From NCBI GenBank assembly GCA_036012155.1, contig DASCOT010000115.1:1-25860 (forward strand): 25,860 nt of DNA. Direction: 5' to 3'. The notes under the pieces were generated by a model. That model was not told where the DNA came from, made no database searches, and worked only from the letters and a program-made list of their open reading frames with translations. The position numbers were made by a program, and so were the translations under genes. This DNA comes from DASCOT01 sp036012155. GTDB lineage: Bacteria > Acidobacteriota > UBA890 > WLXD01. Position 1 is the first letter of the stretch. The number at the start of each line of letters is the position of its first letter. Shown here in pieces: positions 1-8,609 of this stretch.

Positions 1-118
1 CGGCCATGACCATGGGCTCCGCGTAATAGGTCGAAACGCAGGGGAACAGGTAGTCCTGCTGTGCTTCGCGTCGCTCTGCGGACGCGCTTGCTACCGCTGA
101 TGCCCCGGTCTCGCTCAT
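1..118 (-). CDS. Class III (PLP-dependent) aminotransferase, N-terminal fragment
   Basis: Only the first 39 codons lie in the window; the gene runs off the left edge. It starts at an ATG with a GA-rich ribosome-binding stretch about 8 bases upstream. After about 20 weakly conserved residues the protein reads YLFPCVSTYYAEPMVM, which resembles the N-terminus of class III aminotransferases of the alanine-glyoxylate/4-aminobutyrate type (YLFPCV..YY.EP is a familiar opening). No PLP lysine is visible because the fragment is too short. Such enzymes move an amino group between an amine or amino acid and a keto acid in the cytoplasm. It is downstream of, and on the same strand as, a dicarboxylate transporter, but a possible terminator lies between them. 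The family call rests on one motif. Confidence 0.6.
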   Translation of the reverse strand, partial: MSETGASAVASASAERREAQQDYLFPCVSTYYAEPMVMA

Positions 119-140
119 CGCCGTCTCGCCTCGTAGGTAC

Positions 141-157
141 TCCGCCGTAGCGGCGGA
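141..157. repeat. Short perfect hairpin in the aminotransferase leader
   Basis: TCCGCCG and CGGCGGA form a 7-bp perfect inverted repeat with a 3-base loop, 23 bases upstream of the aminotransferase ATG at 118. No T-run follows on either strand, so it does not look like an intrinsic terminator. It may be a leader structure or simply chance in GC-rich DNA. Confidence 0.35.
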
Positions 158-237
158 AACACGGTACTCTCATCGTCGCGATCGGCCGGCAGGTGCCGGT
201 CGGTCACCGCTACCGACTCTAGCGGCGTGACGTGCGG

Positions 238-273
238 AAAGAAAGCGGACCTTGCAGCACCGCCGTGTCCGCT
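238..273 (-). terminator. Probable intrinsic terminator of the DASS transporter operon
   Basis: Read on the minus strand, AGCGGAC and GTCCGCT form a 7-bp perfect stem that starts one base after the transporter stop codon (TAA, 275-277) and is followed by a TTTCTTT tract. The 16-base loop is longer than usual, and the T tract is interrupted, so efficiency is uncertain. Confidence 0.5.
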
Positions 274-274
274 C

Positions 275-1690
275 TTAGGTAACTAACAGAATCCAGGGTG
301 TACCGACCACCAGGTACACGATCAGATTGAACAACGTTACCAACCCACCGTAGCGGTACACCTGACGCGGTTCGATATAGCCGCTGCTCAGAAAGATGGC
401 GTTGGCGCTCGAGCCCTGCGGTGTGATCGCCGCGAAGAAGTTGGTAGCGAACAGCAGCATGTATGCGAGCAAGGGACCGGGCACGCCTGCCTGCAGTCCG
501 ACGTGCAGGAAGACTCCGTACAGCGCCAACATGTGCGCCGTCTGTGAGACGAACAGATAGTGGATCAGCACATAGATGACGATCAACGCGACGTACACCA
601 CCGGCCATGCCAAGCCCTCGAGTTGGCTGGCCATGCCGCCGGCAGCGTACGACATGAAGCCAAGCTCGTTGAGCTGCGTCGACAACGTGTAAAGAATGGC
701 GAACCAAAAATAGATTCCGAGCGCGTCACCGCGTCCTTTGAGGTCGTCGAGCGTGAACACGTTGGCCAGCATGAGGACGCCGAGCCCGAGGAAAGCGATA
801 GCCGCGGTGTTCAATCCGAGCGAGGCTGACAGCGCCCAGCCGGTAACCATGCCGGCGAAAGTCATCGCGGTGATCCATTCCTGGCGCGATGGTGGGCCCA
901 TGGCGCGCAGCGCTTCCGCCGCCGCCGCCGGTGCTTCAGGAGTGTGTCGCACCCCCGGCGGGAAGACCCGATAGAGCAGGTAGGGCACGATTACTACCGC
1001 CGCCAGGGACGGCAACGATGCCGCCAGTGCCCAGGACCCGAAGCTCACGGGGATCCCGCTTAGCGTGGCGATGCCGGCGCCGGCCGGATTGGCCGCCATT
1101 GCTGTCATCCACATCGCCGACGAGACCGTCAGTCCCGTCATGCCGGCCATCATGAGAAAGCTCCCCATACGGCCCTGAGTACCGTCCTCCGTTCGTGAGC
1201 CGCTCTGTCGAGCAAGCGCATAGTGGATCGGGTAGAGCACACCGGATCGGGCCGTGTTGGAAGGGAACGCTGGCGCGATGAAGAAATCGGTGATGATGAG
1301 GCTGTATGCGAGTCCCAGGGTCGATCGACCCAGTCGCACGATGATCGCGTAGGCGATGCGTTGGCCGAGGCCCGAGTTGACTACCGCCTGAGCCACCAGG
1401 AACGCAACGGTCAGAAGGAGCAGAAAACTCTGCGAGAAGCCGGAGTAAGCCTCTGCGGCGGTTAGAGTGCCGCTGAGAACGGTGATCGCGACCGCCAGAA
1501 CCGACGCCGTCAGGACGGGCATTGCGTCGATCAGCACCGCGAAAATGGTGGCAAGAAAGATTGCTAGCAGCTGCCATGCTCGAGGATCCAGCGCCTCGGG
1601 TGCCGGACTCGCCCAGATGGTCAAGCCGACGGCCAGCACCGCCAGGAGCCGCCACCTCGCTACGGGCGCCTTTTCGTCCGTCGGCTTCAC
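275..1690 (-). CDS. DASS (SLC13)-family anion/dicarboxylate symporter
   Basis: A 471-aa polytopic inner-membrane protein. Two pseudo-repeats of the divalent anion:sodium symporter family are visible: the first carries the SNT-type signature in PAFPSNTARSG, the second the matching loop TPQGSSANAIFLSSGYI near the C-terminus, together with the SQTAH hairpin. These loops form the substrate and Na+ sites in the family. Likely substrates are C4- or C6-dicarboxylates (malate, succinate, 2-oxoglutarate), but the exact one cannot be read from sequence. The start is GTG at 1690, 7 bases after the stop of the upstream M20 peptidase, which implies co-transcription and perhaps translational coupling. Pairing with a peptidase suggests uptake of an organic acid or acylated product released by that enzyme (inference). 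Length is normal for the family. Confidence 0.85.
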   Translation of the reverse strand: MKPTDEKAPVARWRLLAVLAVGLTIWASPAPEALDPRAWQLLAIFLATIFAVLIDAMPVLTASVLAVAITVLSGTLTAAEAYSGFSQSFLLLLTVAFLVAQAVVNSGLGQRIAYAIIVRLGRSTLGLAYSLIITDFFIAPAFPSNTARSGVLYPIHYALARQSGSRTEDGTQGRMGSFLMMAGMTGLTVSSAMWMTAMAANPAGAGIATLSGIPVSFGSWALAASLPSLAAVVIVPYLLYRVFPPGVRHTPEAPAAAAEALRAMGPPSRQEWITAMTFAGMVTGWALSASLGLNTAAIAFLGLGVLMLANVFTLDDLKGRGDALGIYFWFAILYTLSTQLNELGFMSYAAGGMASQLEGLAWPVVYVALIVIYVLIHYLFVSQTAHMLALYGVFLHVGLQAGVPGPLLAYMLLFATNFFAAITPQGSSANAIFLSSGYIEPRQVYRYGGLVTLFNLIVYLVVGTPWILLVT

Positions 1691-1697
1691 GTTGCGT

Positions 1698-2999
1698 CTA
1701 CTCGATACCGGCGAGTGCCAGCGTTAGCAATAGCGCCCATTGAGATCCCTTGTGGCTGTCGGTCGAATCGAAGATCTCCACGGATGGCGAATGGGCGCCG
1801 GTGCCGTGGCCTCCTCCATCGATGGTTACTGCGGGTATTCCCAGGCTGATCGGGATGTTGGAGTCGGTGCTGGAGCTGTTGAGCTGTGCCTCGATGCCGG
1901 CGGCGCGCGCCGTGGCGAGCGCTGCCCGCACGATCGGTGCGCTCTCGAGCTGTAGCCCGGCGGGGCGGATGCCGATGACCTCGATATCGTAGGTTAGGTC
2001 GATGTCGGTGTCCCAGCGACCGTTCTCTTCGTCGAGAGCCTCCTGTAGCGCGACGCGGAATTGCGAGTCAAGCTCCTCGAGCGCGTTGACATCGAGTGAG
2101 CGCATGTCGACGGACATCGCGGCCGAGAACGGAATCGAGTTGACCGAGGTTCCGCCCTCCAGGATCCCGACACTGAACGTGACCTTGGGCTGCGTCGGCA
2201 CCTGGAAATCGGCGATCTTGGCGATCGCCCGCCCCAGCGCATGCATCGGGTTGGGCATGCCGAAGGCCCCGAAGCTGTGCCCTCCCGGTCCGCGGTAGGT
2301 GACCTTGTACCGATGGCTGCCGACCGCGCCATGAGTGACGGTGCTGCCGGCACCGTCGATAGAGACGAACGCGTCGATCTGGTCCCGGAGCTCGTCCTCG
2401 AAAAGGTGGCGCACTCCCCGCAGGTTGCCGGCGCCCTCTTCACCGACTGTGCCGACGAAGACGAGCCGCCCGCGCGGCCGGAGCCCACTTTCCGCCCACG
2501 CTCGGGCGACGGCCAGAACGACCGCCAGCCCGCGACAGTCGTCGACGATGCCGGGGCCTTTCAGGAGATGCTGGTCGCGCGTCACGGTCACATCCGTACC
2601 GGCCGGGAACACCGTGTCGAGGTGAGCGGATAGAACAACCAGTGGCTTGGGATCCGAGCCTGCCCATTCGCCGATCACGTTGCCGGCCGCGTCGGTTCGG
2701 ATGCCTCGGATACCGGTCTCACGCAGGCGCCGAGCGTAATCGATGGCGCGCTCGCTTTCGCTGAACGGGGGTGCCGGTATCTCGCAGATCGCGACCTGCT
2801 CCTCGATCGTCGCAGCCTCCCCTTCGCGGATGGTGGTGAGCATGTCGCGAACTGCGGGCGTGTCGACCGCCTCCTTGAATTCCGATAGGTCCGCCACCAA
2901 CTGGCGACCTGGCTCCGACACCGGCATGCGGCGAACGGGGACCGCCGATGCGTGGCCCCAGGTTGGCGTGCTTCCCGTCAACATCGCCGTGATGACCAT
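1698..2999 (-). CDS. M20-family zinc peptidase/amidohydrolase, probably exported
   Basis: A 433-aa M20 metallopeptidase. The two-metal site is visible in order: SAHLDTVF (His ligand and catalytic Asp), GIVDDCRG (bridging Asp), VGEEGAGN (catalytic Glu and ligand Glu), a following SIDGAG Asp, and HGTGAHSP near the C-terminus (His). A dimerisation domain sits between the Glu and the last His. These enzymes hydrolyse C-terminal or N-acyl amide bonds of peptides and amino-acid derivatives. The N-terminus begins MVITAMLTGSTPTWGHA, which looks like a signal peptide without its basic n-region; the reading frame stays open upstream (...SDRLPALIAS), so the true start may be a non-ATG codon before 2999. 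Stop is TAG. It is followed after 7 bases by the DASS transporter gene, so hydrolysis and uptake of a product may be linked (inference). Confidence 0.85.
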   Translation of the reverse strand: MVITAMLTGSTPTWGHASAVPVRRMPVSEPGRQLVADLSEFKEAVDTPAVRDMLTTIREGEAATIEEQVAICEIPAPPFSESERAIDYARRLRETGIRGIRTDAAGNVIGEWAGSDPKPLVVLSAHLDTVFPAGTDVTVTRDQHLLKGPGIVDDCRGLAVVLAVARAWAESGLRPRGRLVFVGTVGEEGAGNLRGVRHLFEDELRDQIDAFVSIDGAGSTVTHGAVGSHRYKVTYRGPGGHSFGAFGMPNPMHALGRAIAKIADFQVPTQPKVTFSVGILEGGTSVNSIPFSAAMSVDMRSLDVNALEELDSQFRVALQEALDEENGRWDTDIDLTYDIEVIGIRPAGLQLESAPIVRAALATARAAGIEAQLNSSSTDSNIPISLGIPAVTIDGGGHGTGAHSPSVEIFDSTDSHKGSQWALLLTLALAGIE

Positions 3000-3181
3000 C
3001 GATGCGATCAGGGCTGGCAGGCGGTCACTGATGATGTCCTCTCCTCGCCCTCGGTCGCGTCGCAGAGGGTGTCCAGTTGCAGCTGATCTCGAAGTGGCAG
3101 GGGTGCACAGTGTACTCGTGGGTCACACCGGCAGGGTCTATCATCGCTCGGTGGTCTACCGAGACAGCGGATAAGACAACG

Positions 3182-4816
3182 ATGAATAGCTCCACCCGAG
3201 TGAGGATCGCCAGCAGGCTGGTGGCGCCGGTCGCCGCGATCCTGCTTGTCGCCGGCTGTACGGCGACAAGATCGGAGGTTGCTCCACGCGTCACTGCCGA
3301 TGGCGAGACGTACGAGGGCAGCTTCGGTCCCGAGTCGGCTGAAGTCGTGTTCAAGGGTATCCCCTACGCTGCCGCGCCGGTCGGTGAGCTGCGCTGGAGA
3401 CCACCGGCGCCAATCGTTCCACGCGACGGCGTTCAAGACGCGACGGACTACGGTGCGGGGTGCATTCAGAGCGGCGGCAACGTTTCCTATACGCGCCGTA
3501 TCGCCGCGGCGTTCGGCGGGGATCCAGAGGCGGTACCGGATCTGGGTCCGATCAGCGAGGACTGCCTGCACCTGAATGTTTGGACTGCCAACTGGGCGGG
3601 CGACGAGTTCCAGCCGGTCATGGTGTGGGTGTACGGCGGGGGCAACAGCAACGGAACGACGAAGGAGATCCCCTACGACGGCACCAACCTCGCCCGGCAA
3701 GGCGTGGTCGTTGTCACCATCGACTATCGACTAGGCGCTCTCGGCTGGATGGCGCATCCGGCACTGTCTGCCGAGTCGCCACAAGGATCGTCCGGTAATT
3801 ACGGCCTGCTCGATCAGATCGCGGCGCTGCGCTGGGTGCGGCGCAACATTGCGTCGTTCGGTGGCGATAGCGAGCGTGTAACCGTCTTCGGAGAGTCAGC
3901 CGGCGGGGCCGACATCATCTCCCTGCTGACCTCGCCGCTGGCCGAAGGACTGGTGGACCGTGCGGTCTCCCAAAGCGGAGGTTTCTACGGTTACCGGACG
4001 CTTGCCGACACCGAGGCAGCCGGCGTGCGTTTCGCCGCGGCTCTCGGTATCGAGGACGACGACCCCGAGGCGCTCGGCAAGCTCCGCGCCAAGACCGCCG
4101 ACGAGATTCTCTCCGGTGGTCGAGGTGCTCGAGCGAGGTTCGGCGCTCCAATTGTTGACGGCTGGGTGCTCACCGACTTCACGCCACGGGCCTTCGAGCG
4201 CGGCGAGCAACTCGATGTGCCGCTCATGATCGGTATCAACGCCGACGAGTACACGGTTTTCCTGGGTGACGCCGAGGTCAGCATCGAGCGCTACCGGCAG
4301 CGCATGTCGAGGACGTACGGCGAGCTTCTGGATGCCGCGCTCGAGGTTTATCCCGTAGCCGATGCGGATGACGTGCGGCCGGCGCTGCTGCGCCAGGGCA
4401 CGGACGACGATTATCTGTGTCCGACGAAGTTCCAGGCGCGCTCCATGCAGCAGCTTTCTAGCCCCGCCTACCTCTACCATTTCACGCGCGTCTTTCCCGG
4501 CGCCGGCGGCGAGCAACTCGGGGCCTTCCACGCTGCCGAGATTGCCTACGTTTTCGACAATCTGGCGTACGAGCACTGGTTTCCGCACAGCGCTGCAGAC
4601 GAAGAGCTGGCACGCCTGATGAGCGGCTACTGGGTACGGTTCGCCGCCACCGGCGATCCGAACGGCGAGGGGCTGCCTCGGTGGCCCGCCTACGATGAGA
4701 CCACCGATCAGCACCTGGAGCTGGGTGAATCGGTGCTCGTGGGCTCCGGGTTGCGCACCGCGGCGTGCGAGCTGTTCGAGCGTCGGCTGGAGGCGCGTCT
4801 CAGCGCCACACGCTGA
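3182..4816 (+). CDS. Type B carboxylesterase, lipoprotein
   Basis: A 544-aa alpha/beta-hydrolase of the carboxylesterase/para-nitrobenzyl-esterase family. Residues 1-26 form a lipoprotein signal with the lipobox LVAGC (Cys26), placing the enzyme on the periplasmic or outer-membrane side. The nucleophile elbow is FGESAGG (Ser239); an acid residue lies in GINADEY and the catalytic His in FHAAEIAYVF, giving the Ser-Glu-His triad. The oxyanion-hole motif that is usually HGGG reads YGGGN at 151-155, a possible effect on substrate range. The frame is open 35 codons further upstream to an ATG at 3077, but the signal peptide fixes the start at 3182. The gene is divergent from the M20 peptidase and is followed after 101 bases by another exported protein on the same strand. 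The natural ester is unknown. Confidence 0.9.
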   Translation: MNSSTRVRIASRLVAPVAAILLVAGCTATRSEVAPRVTADGETYEGSFGPESAEVVFKGIPYAAAPVGELRWRPPAPIVPRDGVQDATDYGAGCIQSGGNVSYTRRIAAAFGGDPEAVPDLGPISEDCLHLNVWTANWAGDEFQPVMVWVYGGGNSNGTTKEIPYDGTNLARQGVVVVTIDYRLGALGWMAHPALSAESPQGSSGNYGLLDQIAALRWVRRNIASFGGDSERVTVFGESAGGADIISLLTSPLAEGLVDRAVSQSGGFYGYRTLADTEAAGVRFAAALGIEDDDPEALGKLRAKTADEILSGGRGARARFGAPIVDGWVLTDFTPRAFERGEQLDVPLMIGINADEYTVFLGDAEVSIERYRQRMSRTYGELLDAALEVYPVADADDVRPALLRQGTDDDYLCPTKFQARSMQQLSSPAYLYHFTRVFPGAGGEQLGAFHAAEIAYVFDNLAYEHWFPHSAADEELARLMSGYWVRFAATGDPNGEGLPRWPAYDETTDQHLELGESVLVGSGLRTAACELFERRLEARLSATR

Positions 4817-4917
4817 CCGACGCGTGGTCTGACCGGCGCCGGCGGTGCTCGGCGTTGTACGTCATTTGCGAGTTAGATAGGCTCGTTCGACCAATCCCCG
4901 TCGCTGGAGTAGCTGCA

Positions 4918-5619
4918 ATGTTCTGGAAGAGGCATGTGTATCGCGGTTTGCTGATGGTCGCTGTGCTGGCGCTCGCGCTGGTTCCTACGCTCGGTTTGGC
5001 GCAGGGTCAGAGCGCTCTCGATGACCCGCTGCGAACCGACGCGGACCGCGACCGCGATGCCGGCAGCAAGCCGCTCGAACTCTACGGTTTCTTCGGCGTC
5101 GAGCCCGGGATGACGGTTGTCGATCTGATGCCGGGCGGTGGCTACAATACGCACGTGCTGTCGCTGATCGTCGAGCACGGACGCGTGCTGTCGGGCCCCG
5201 ATCGTCGCGGCAGCACGGCGGAGCGCGTCGAGGCCGCCGGGCTTTCGAACGTCGAGGTGTTCACCGACTTCGCCACGGTGATCCCGAGCAGCGTTGACGT
5301 GATGATCACGGTTCGCAACATCCACGACGTCGAGAACCGTGGCGACACCGGTCCGGTCTACGCGTCGTATCTAGCGGCGCTCAAGCCGGGAGGCATTTTC
5401 GGCGTGGTCGACGCGCGGACTCCGAAGGAGGGCTTCGACGACAGCACGCACCGTATCAACGAGCAGCACGTTGTTGATGCGCTGACCGCGGCGGGATTCG
5501 AGTTGGTCGAGCGCTCGGAGATGTATGCCAACCCCGGCGATGACTTCGATCAGAGCTTCCGCGGTAGCCGCTGGACGATCGATCGCTTTGCGCTGAAGTT
5601 CCGACGGCCAGCGAACTAG
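4918..5619 (+). CDS. Exported protein with SAM-methyltransferase fold
   Basis: A 233-aa protein. Residues 1-28 form a signal peptide (basic start, hydrophobic core LLMVAVLALALVPTLG, cleavage after LGLA). The mature part follows the class I methyltransferase plan: motif I-like VVDLMPGGGYNTHVLS, then a GRV strand, an NVEVF strand, a VDVMITVRNIHDV motif IV-like segment, and LKPGGIFGVVDAR (post-motif typical of methyltransferases). It resembles the predicted methyltransferase group annotated as COG4798. The ATG at 4918 is preferred over an in-frame ATG at 4765 because the latter overlaps the esterase and would bury the signal peptide; GGAG lies about 10 bases upstream. An exported SAM-dependent enzyme is odd, because SAM is cytoplasmic, so it may have another ligand. 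Stop is TAG. Confidence 0.8.
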   Translation: MFWKRHVYRGLLMVAVLALALVPTLGLAQGQSALDDPLRTDADRDRDAGSKPLELYGFFGVEPGMTVVDLMPGGGYNTHVLSLIVEHGRVLSGPDRRGSTAERVEAAGLSNVEVFTDFATVIPSSVDVMITVRNIHDVENRGDTGPVYASYLAALKPGGIFGVVDARTPKEGFDDSTHRINEQHVVDALTAAGFELVERSEMYANPGDDFDQSFRGSRWTIDRFALKFRRPAN

Positions 5620-5683
5620 ACGAGCTGGCCGGCGCGCGACATGCGAACGGGCGGTTCGGCGAGGGCTGCGCGTTGCTACTCAG

Positions 5684-6982
5684 TCAGCTCGAGGGGGAAG
5701 AGGGGAGCTCGACTGCGATGAGCTCGCTGCCGCTTCGGGCGAAGAGCAGGTTGTTCGCCAGAGCCGGATAGGCTCTTACTGTTCCATCGAGGATGCGGGC
5801 GCTAGCCAATGGCCGAAACGCCTCGGGTCCGGCCTCGGCCAACACCAGCTCGCCGCGTTCGCGAAGGATGAGTAGACGGTCACCCACGAGCAGCAGCGTG
5901 CCGGCTCCGAAGCGCTCGACCTCCCAGGCGAGCTTACCGGTGCTCAGCTCCACGGCACGTAGTGATTGCCCATACTCCTGGCGACCGTGGAAGCCATAGA
6001 GGTAGCCGCGGTAATGAATGCTGGTGGCGTAGTGATTCGTTAGCATGTCGTTCGACGACCAGACTGGCATGAAGCCCGTCGAGTCGCGCTCCAACAATAC
6101 GGCACCGGTACCGTAGCTGGCCGAGAGATACACACGCTCGCCGATTACCAGGGGGGTTGCTACATTGACCGATGATCGCGAACGAGAGCGCCAGGGGTAG
6201 TCGGCTCGCACTTCGCCACTTGCCGGGTCGATCTCGACCAGGCCGTTGCGGGTGAAGAACAGCGCGCTGTGGCGCCCCCCTAGCTGCGCAGTTCTGGGCG
6301 CCGAATAGCTGGCTTCGTGATCCGTGGCCGTCCAAAGCACCTCGCCACTGGCCGCGTCGAACGCGACGATTCCGGCGTCGCGGCCCCCGACGTTCACCAT
6401 GACGCGATCGCCGTCGACTATCGGGGCTGAGGCGGCGCCGAAGAACCCCTTACGAACGCCGAAGCGGGCGTGTGTATCGACCGACCACAACCTACGTCCG
6501 GTACTTAGATCGATCGCCTGGAGCTTGCCCTGGGCGCCGAGCGTGAACACTCGCCCCTGCGCCGCGGTGGGCGTGGCCCGCGGCCCCTCGTCGAAGCCGA
6601 AGTCGTCCCGATATTCGGTGGCGTACGCTGTCGACCAGTCGGTTCGACCGGTGGCTGGATCGAGCGATTCCAGCACTTCCTCGTCCGCGACGCGGTGAAA
6701 CAGGAGCAATCGTCCGGCTGCGACCGCTGGGCCGGCGAAACCCTCGCCGACGCTGCGCTGCCAGAGCACTCGTGGCCCGGTCGTTGGCCACGCTACGATC
6801 TCGGTTGCCGGAGCGGTGCCGTCGCGCCGCGGCCCGAGGAGGTGCGGCCAGGCGTCGGCGCTCTGCTGTACGGCGCGGGGCGCAGCCCCTGCTATCAGCG
6901 CCGCAAGTAGCAGCGCAGCCGCCGCCGTGGCGCCACCCCTGAGCAGGGTTCGATTCGAGTTCAGCTTGGCGGCATATCTCAA
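5684..6982 (-). CDS. Exported PQQ-like beta-propeller repeat protein
   Basis: About 432 aa. Repeated blade motifs with the pattern D.(A/S)(T/S)G...W are seen several times (DPATGRTDW, DLSTGRRLW, DAASGEVLW, ELSTGKLAW), the hallmark of PQQ-like/BamB-type propellers. The N-terminal part is a signal peptide with a long Ala/Leu core ending near AAPRAVQQ. The frame is open far upstream, but that part overlaps the divergent MttB gene and is arginine-rich shadow sequence. The TTG at 6982 is the only common start codon in frame just before the signal peptide, so I use it, with moderate certainty. The opening WPHLLGPRRDG matches periplasmic propellers often annotated as PQQ-binding-like, usually without bound PQQ and of unknown role. 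The gene ends convergent with the methyltransferase-fold gene, 64 bases apart. Confidence 0.85.
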   Translation of the reverse strand: MRYAAKLNSNRTLLRGGATAAAALLLAALIAGAAPRAVQQSADAWPHLLGPRRDGTAPATEIVAWPTTGPRVLWQRSVGEGFAGPAVAAGRLLLFHRVADEEVLESLDPATGRTDWSTAYATEYRDDFGFDEGPRATPTAAQGRVFTLGAQGKLQAIDLSTGRRLWSVDTHARFGVRKGFFGAASAPIVDGDRVMVNVGGRDAGIVAFDAASGEVLWTATDHEASYSAPRTAQLGGRHSALFFTRNGLVEIDPASGEVRADYPWRSRSRSSVNVATPLVIGERVYLSASYGTGAVLLERDSTGFMPVWSSNDMLTNHYATSIHYRGYLYGFHGRQEYGQSLRAVELSTGKLAWEVERFGAGTLLLVGDRLLILRERGELVLAEAGPEAFRPLASARILDGTVRAYPALANNLLFARSGSELIAVELPSSPSS

Positions 6983-7078
6983 CGTCGAGAGCTTAGCAGA
7001 GACGACGTTGCCGTCACGCCGGGGCGCCGGTAGTCTTAGCGTCGATCCACGGTCAGTGAAGCGCTGCGAGGCAGACGG

Positions 7079-8605
7079 ATGCGCCCGACTCTGAACATTT
7101 TGAGCGACGATCTGATCGCACAGATCCTCGACGAGGCCAAGCGGTTTCTGGCCGAGACCGGCATGGAGATACGGGGCTCGGCGATGCGGCAGCGGCTGCT
7201 CGACCATGGGCTGGCGCTCGATGAGGCCGGTGAGCGGGTGTTGTTTCCGGCCGACGTGGTCGACGCGGCGATCGCCAGCACGCCGAAATCGTTCACCCTG
7301 TTTGACCGGCACGGCGCTGAGTACACCGAGATTGGTGGCAACAATGTGCACTTCACCCCCGGCTCCAGCGGACTGAAGATTCTCGACCATCGCACCGGCG
7401 AGACGAGGCTCGCGAACTCCACCGACTTCGCCGAGTACGTCCGGTTGTGCGATGGATTGGCAAGCGTTGCCTATCCCGCTACGGCGTTTTCCACCAACGA
7501 CGATATCGAGGCGCAAGTTTCGGATGCCTGGCGACTCTATCTTTGTTTGACCAACAGCCGTAAACCGGTGGTGACCGGAGCCTTCACGGAGCACGGTGTG
7601 CCCCGTATGGCGGACATGATGCAGCTGTTCCGCGACGACGCGTCCGATCTCATTGCGCGTCCGATGTCGATCTTCACGATCACCGCTACCGGGAACTTCC
7701 GGTACGGCGAGGATTCGTGTCAGAACATCGTCGACTGTGCCGAGCGGGGAATTCCGGTGGAGATCGTTCCGGTCACACTGATGGGGCTCATCGCACCCGT
7801 AACAATGGTCGGGGCGACGGTCTTCCACACAATCGACGTGCTCGCTGGGCTGACGATGGCCCAGATCGTTCGACCCGGGACACCGGTGATCTTCGGAGGG
7901 GCACCCGCAACCTTCCACATGAAAGCGGCGAGCGCGCCGATGGCGGCCATCGAGGCACTGCATCTGGATACTGCCTATGTCGCCGTCGCCAAGTCTCTCG
8001 ACCTACCCACCCAGGCGTACATGGCGCTCAGCGATGGCAAGCTTCTCGACGCACAGGCAGGCGCCGAGACGTTCGGGTCGGCTCTGCTGGCGGCGCTGGC
8101 TGGCGTGAACTCGGTATCCGGCCCCGGGATGCTCGATTTCGTCCTCGTCTTCAGTCTCGCGAAGCTCGTATTCGACGACGAGATGTGCGGACAAGCGCTG
8201 CACTTTGTACGCGAGATCCGGCCTCTGGACGACCTGTCGGTCGCCCACCTGGCGGACGAGCTGATGGCCGAGAATCACCTCATCACCTCGGAGCATACGC
8301 TCGAGCACTGGCCACAGGAACTCTATCTCACCAGCCCGGTGGTCGACCGGGAAAACCGCGAAAACTGGATCAAGCGCGGTGGCAAGGAGCTCCCTGAGCG
8401 CGCCGCTGACGAGGTTGAGGAACGCCTGGCCAAGTACCAGCAACTCGACACCGATGTCGCTGTGGTAACGGAGCTTGAGCGCCTGATCACGTCGGGATTC
8501 GAGTCACAGGAGGAGCTGCCGACGGTACCGCCCGCGGCGCCCCAGGGCGCCGCGGCCCTGGGTGCGCGAAAGAAGCGGCGCCGCCGACGGGCACCGCGGG
8601 GCTGA
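7079..8605 (+). CDS. MttB-family (trimethylamine methyltransferase-like) corrinoid methyltransferase, non-pyrrolysine
   Basis: A 508-aa member of the MttB superfamily (COG5598). Recognisable blocks include the early SGLKILDHRTGETR region, TNSRKPVVTGAFTE, SIFTITATGNFRYG, VTLMGLIAPVTMVG and FGGAPATFHMK, which line the TIM-barrel in this family. The frame has no internal TAG, so it is not a pyrrolysine enzyme like the archaeal trimethylamine MttB. Characterised non-Pyl members demethylate quaternary amines such as glycine betaine, proline betaine or carnitine and pass the methyl group to a corrinoid protein. The other parts of such a system lie on the opposite strand: corrinoid protein, DHPS-fold acceptor and RACE. 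The C-terminus leaves the fold in a Pro/Ala stretch and ends ARKKRRRRRAPRG. GAGG lies about 8 bases before the ATG. Its stop is 4 bases from the stop of RACE. Substrate unknown. Confidence 0.88.
   Translation: MRPTLNILSDDLIAQILDEAKRFLAETGMEIRGSAMRQRLLDHGLALDEAGERVLFPADVVDAAIASTPKSFTLFDRHGAEYTEIGGNNVHFTPGSSGLKILDHRTGETRLANSTDFAEYVRLCDGLASVAYPATAFSTNDDIEAQVSDAWRLYLCLTNSRKPVVTGAFTEHGVPRMADMMQLFRDDASDLIARPMSIFTITATGNFRYGEDSCQNIVDCAERGIPVEIVPVTLMGLIAPVTMVGATVFHTIDVLAGLTMAQIVRPGTPVIFGGAPATFHMKAASAPMAAIEALHLDTAYVAVAKSLDLPTQAYMALSDGKLLDAQAGAETFGSALLAALAGVNSVSGPGMLDFVLVFSLAKLVFDDEMCGQALHFVREIRPLDDLSVAHLADELMAENHLITSEHTLEHWPQELYLTSPVVDRENRENWIKRGGKELPERAADEVEERLAKYQQLDTDVAVVTELERLITSGFESQEELPTVPPAAPQGAAALGARKKRRRRRAPRG
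8532..8562. repeat. Two overlapping, mutually exclusive inverted repeats in the MttB tail
   Basis: CCGCGGCGCC (8532-8541) and GGCGCCGCGG (8546-8555) form a perfect 10-bp stem with a CCAG loop. CCCAGGG (8541-8547) and CCCTGGG (8556-8562) form a second 7-bp stem that shares bases with the first, so only one can form. They lie within the last 25 codons of the MttB homologue, just before its arginine-rich end and the convergent junction. Confidence 0.5.
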
Positions 8606-8609
8606 ACGC

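Noticed and set aside
6983..7963. Upstream extension of the PQQ-like propeller frame to 759 residues
   Set aside because: The added part is antisense to the MttB gene, rich in Arg/His/Cys without domain similarity, and would place the signal peptide in the middle of the protein.
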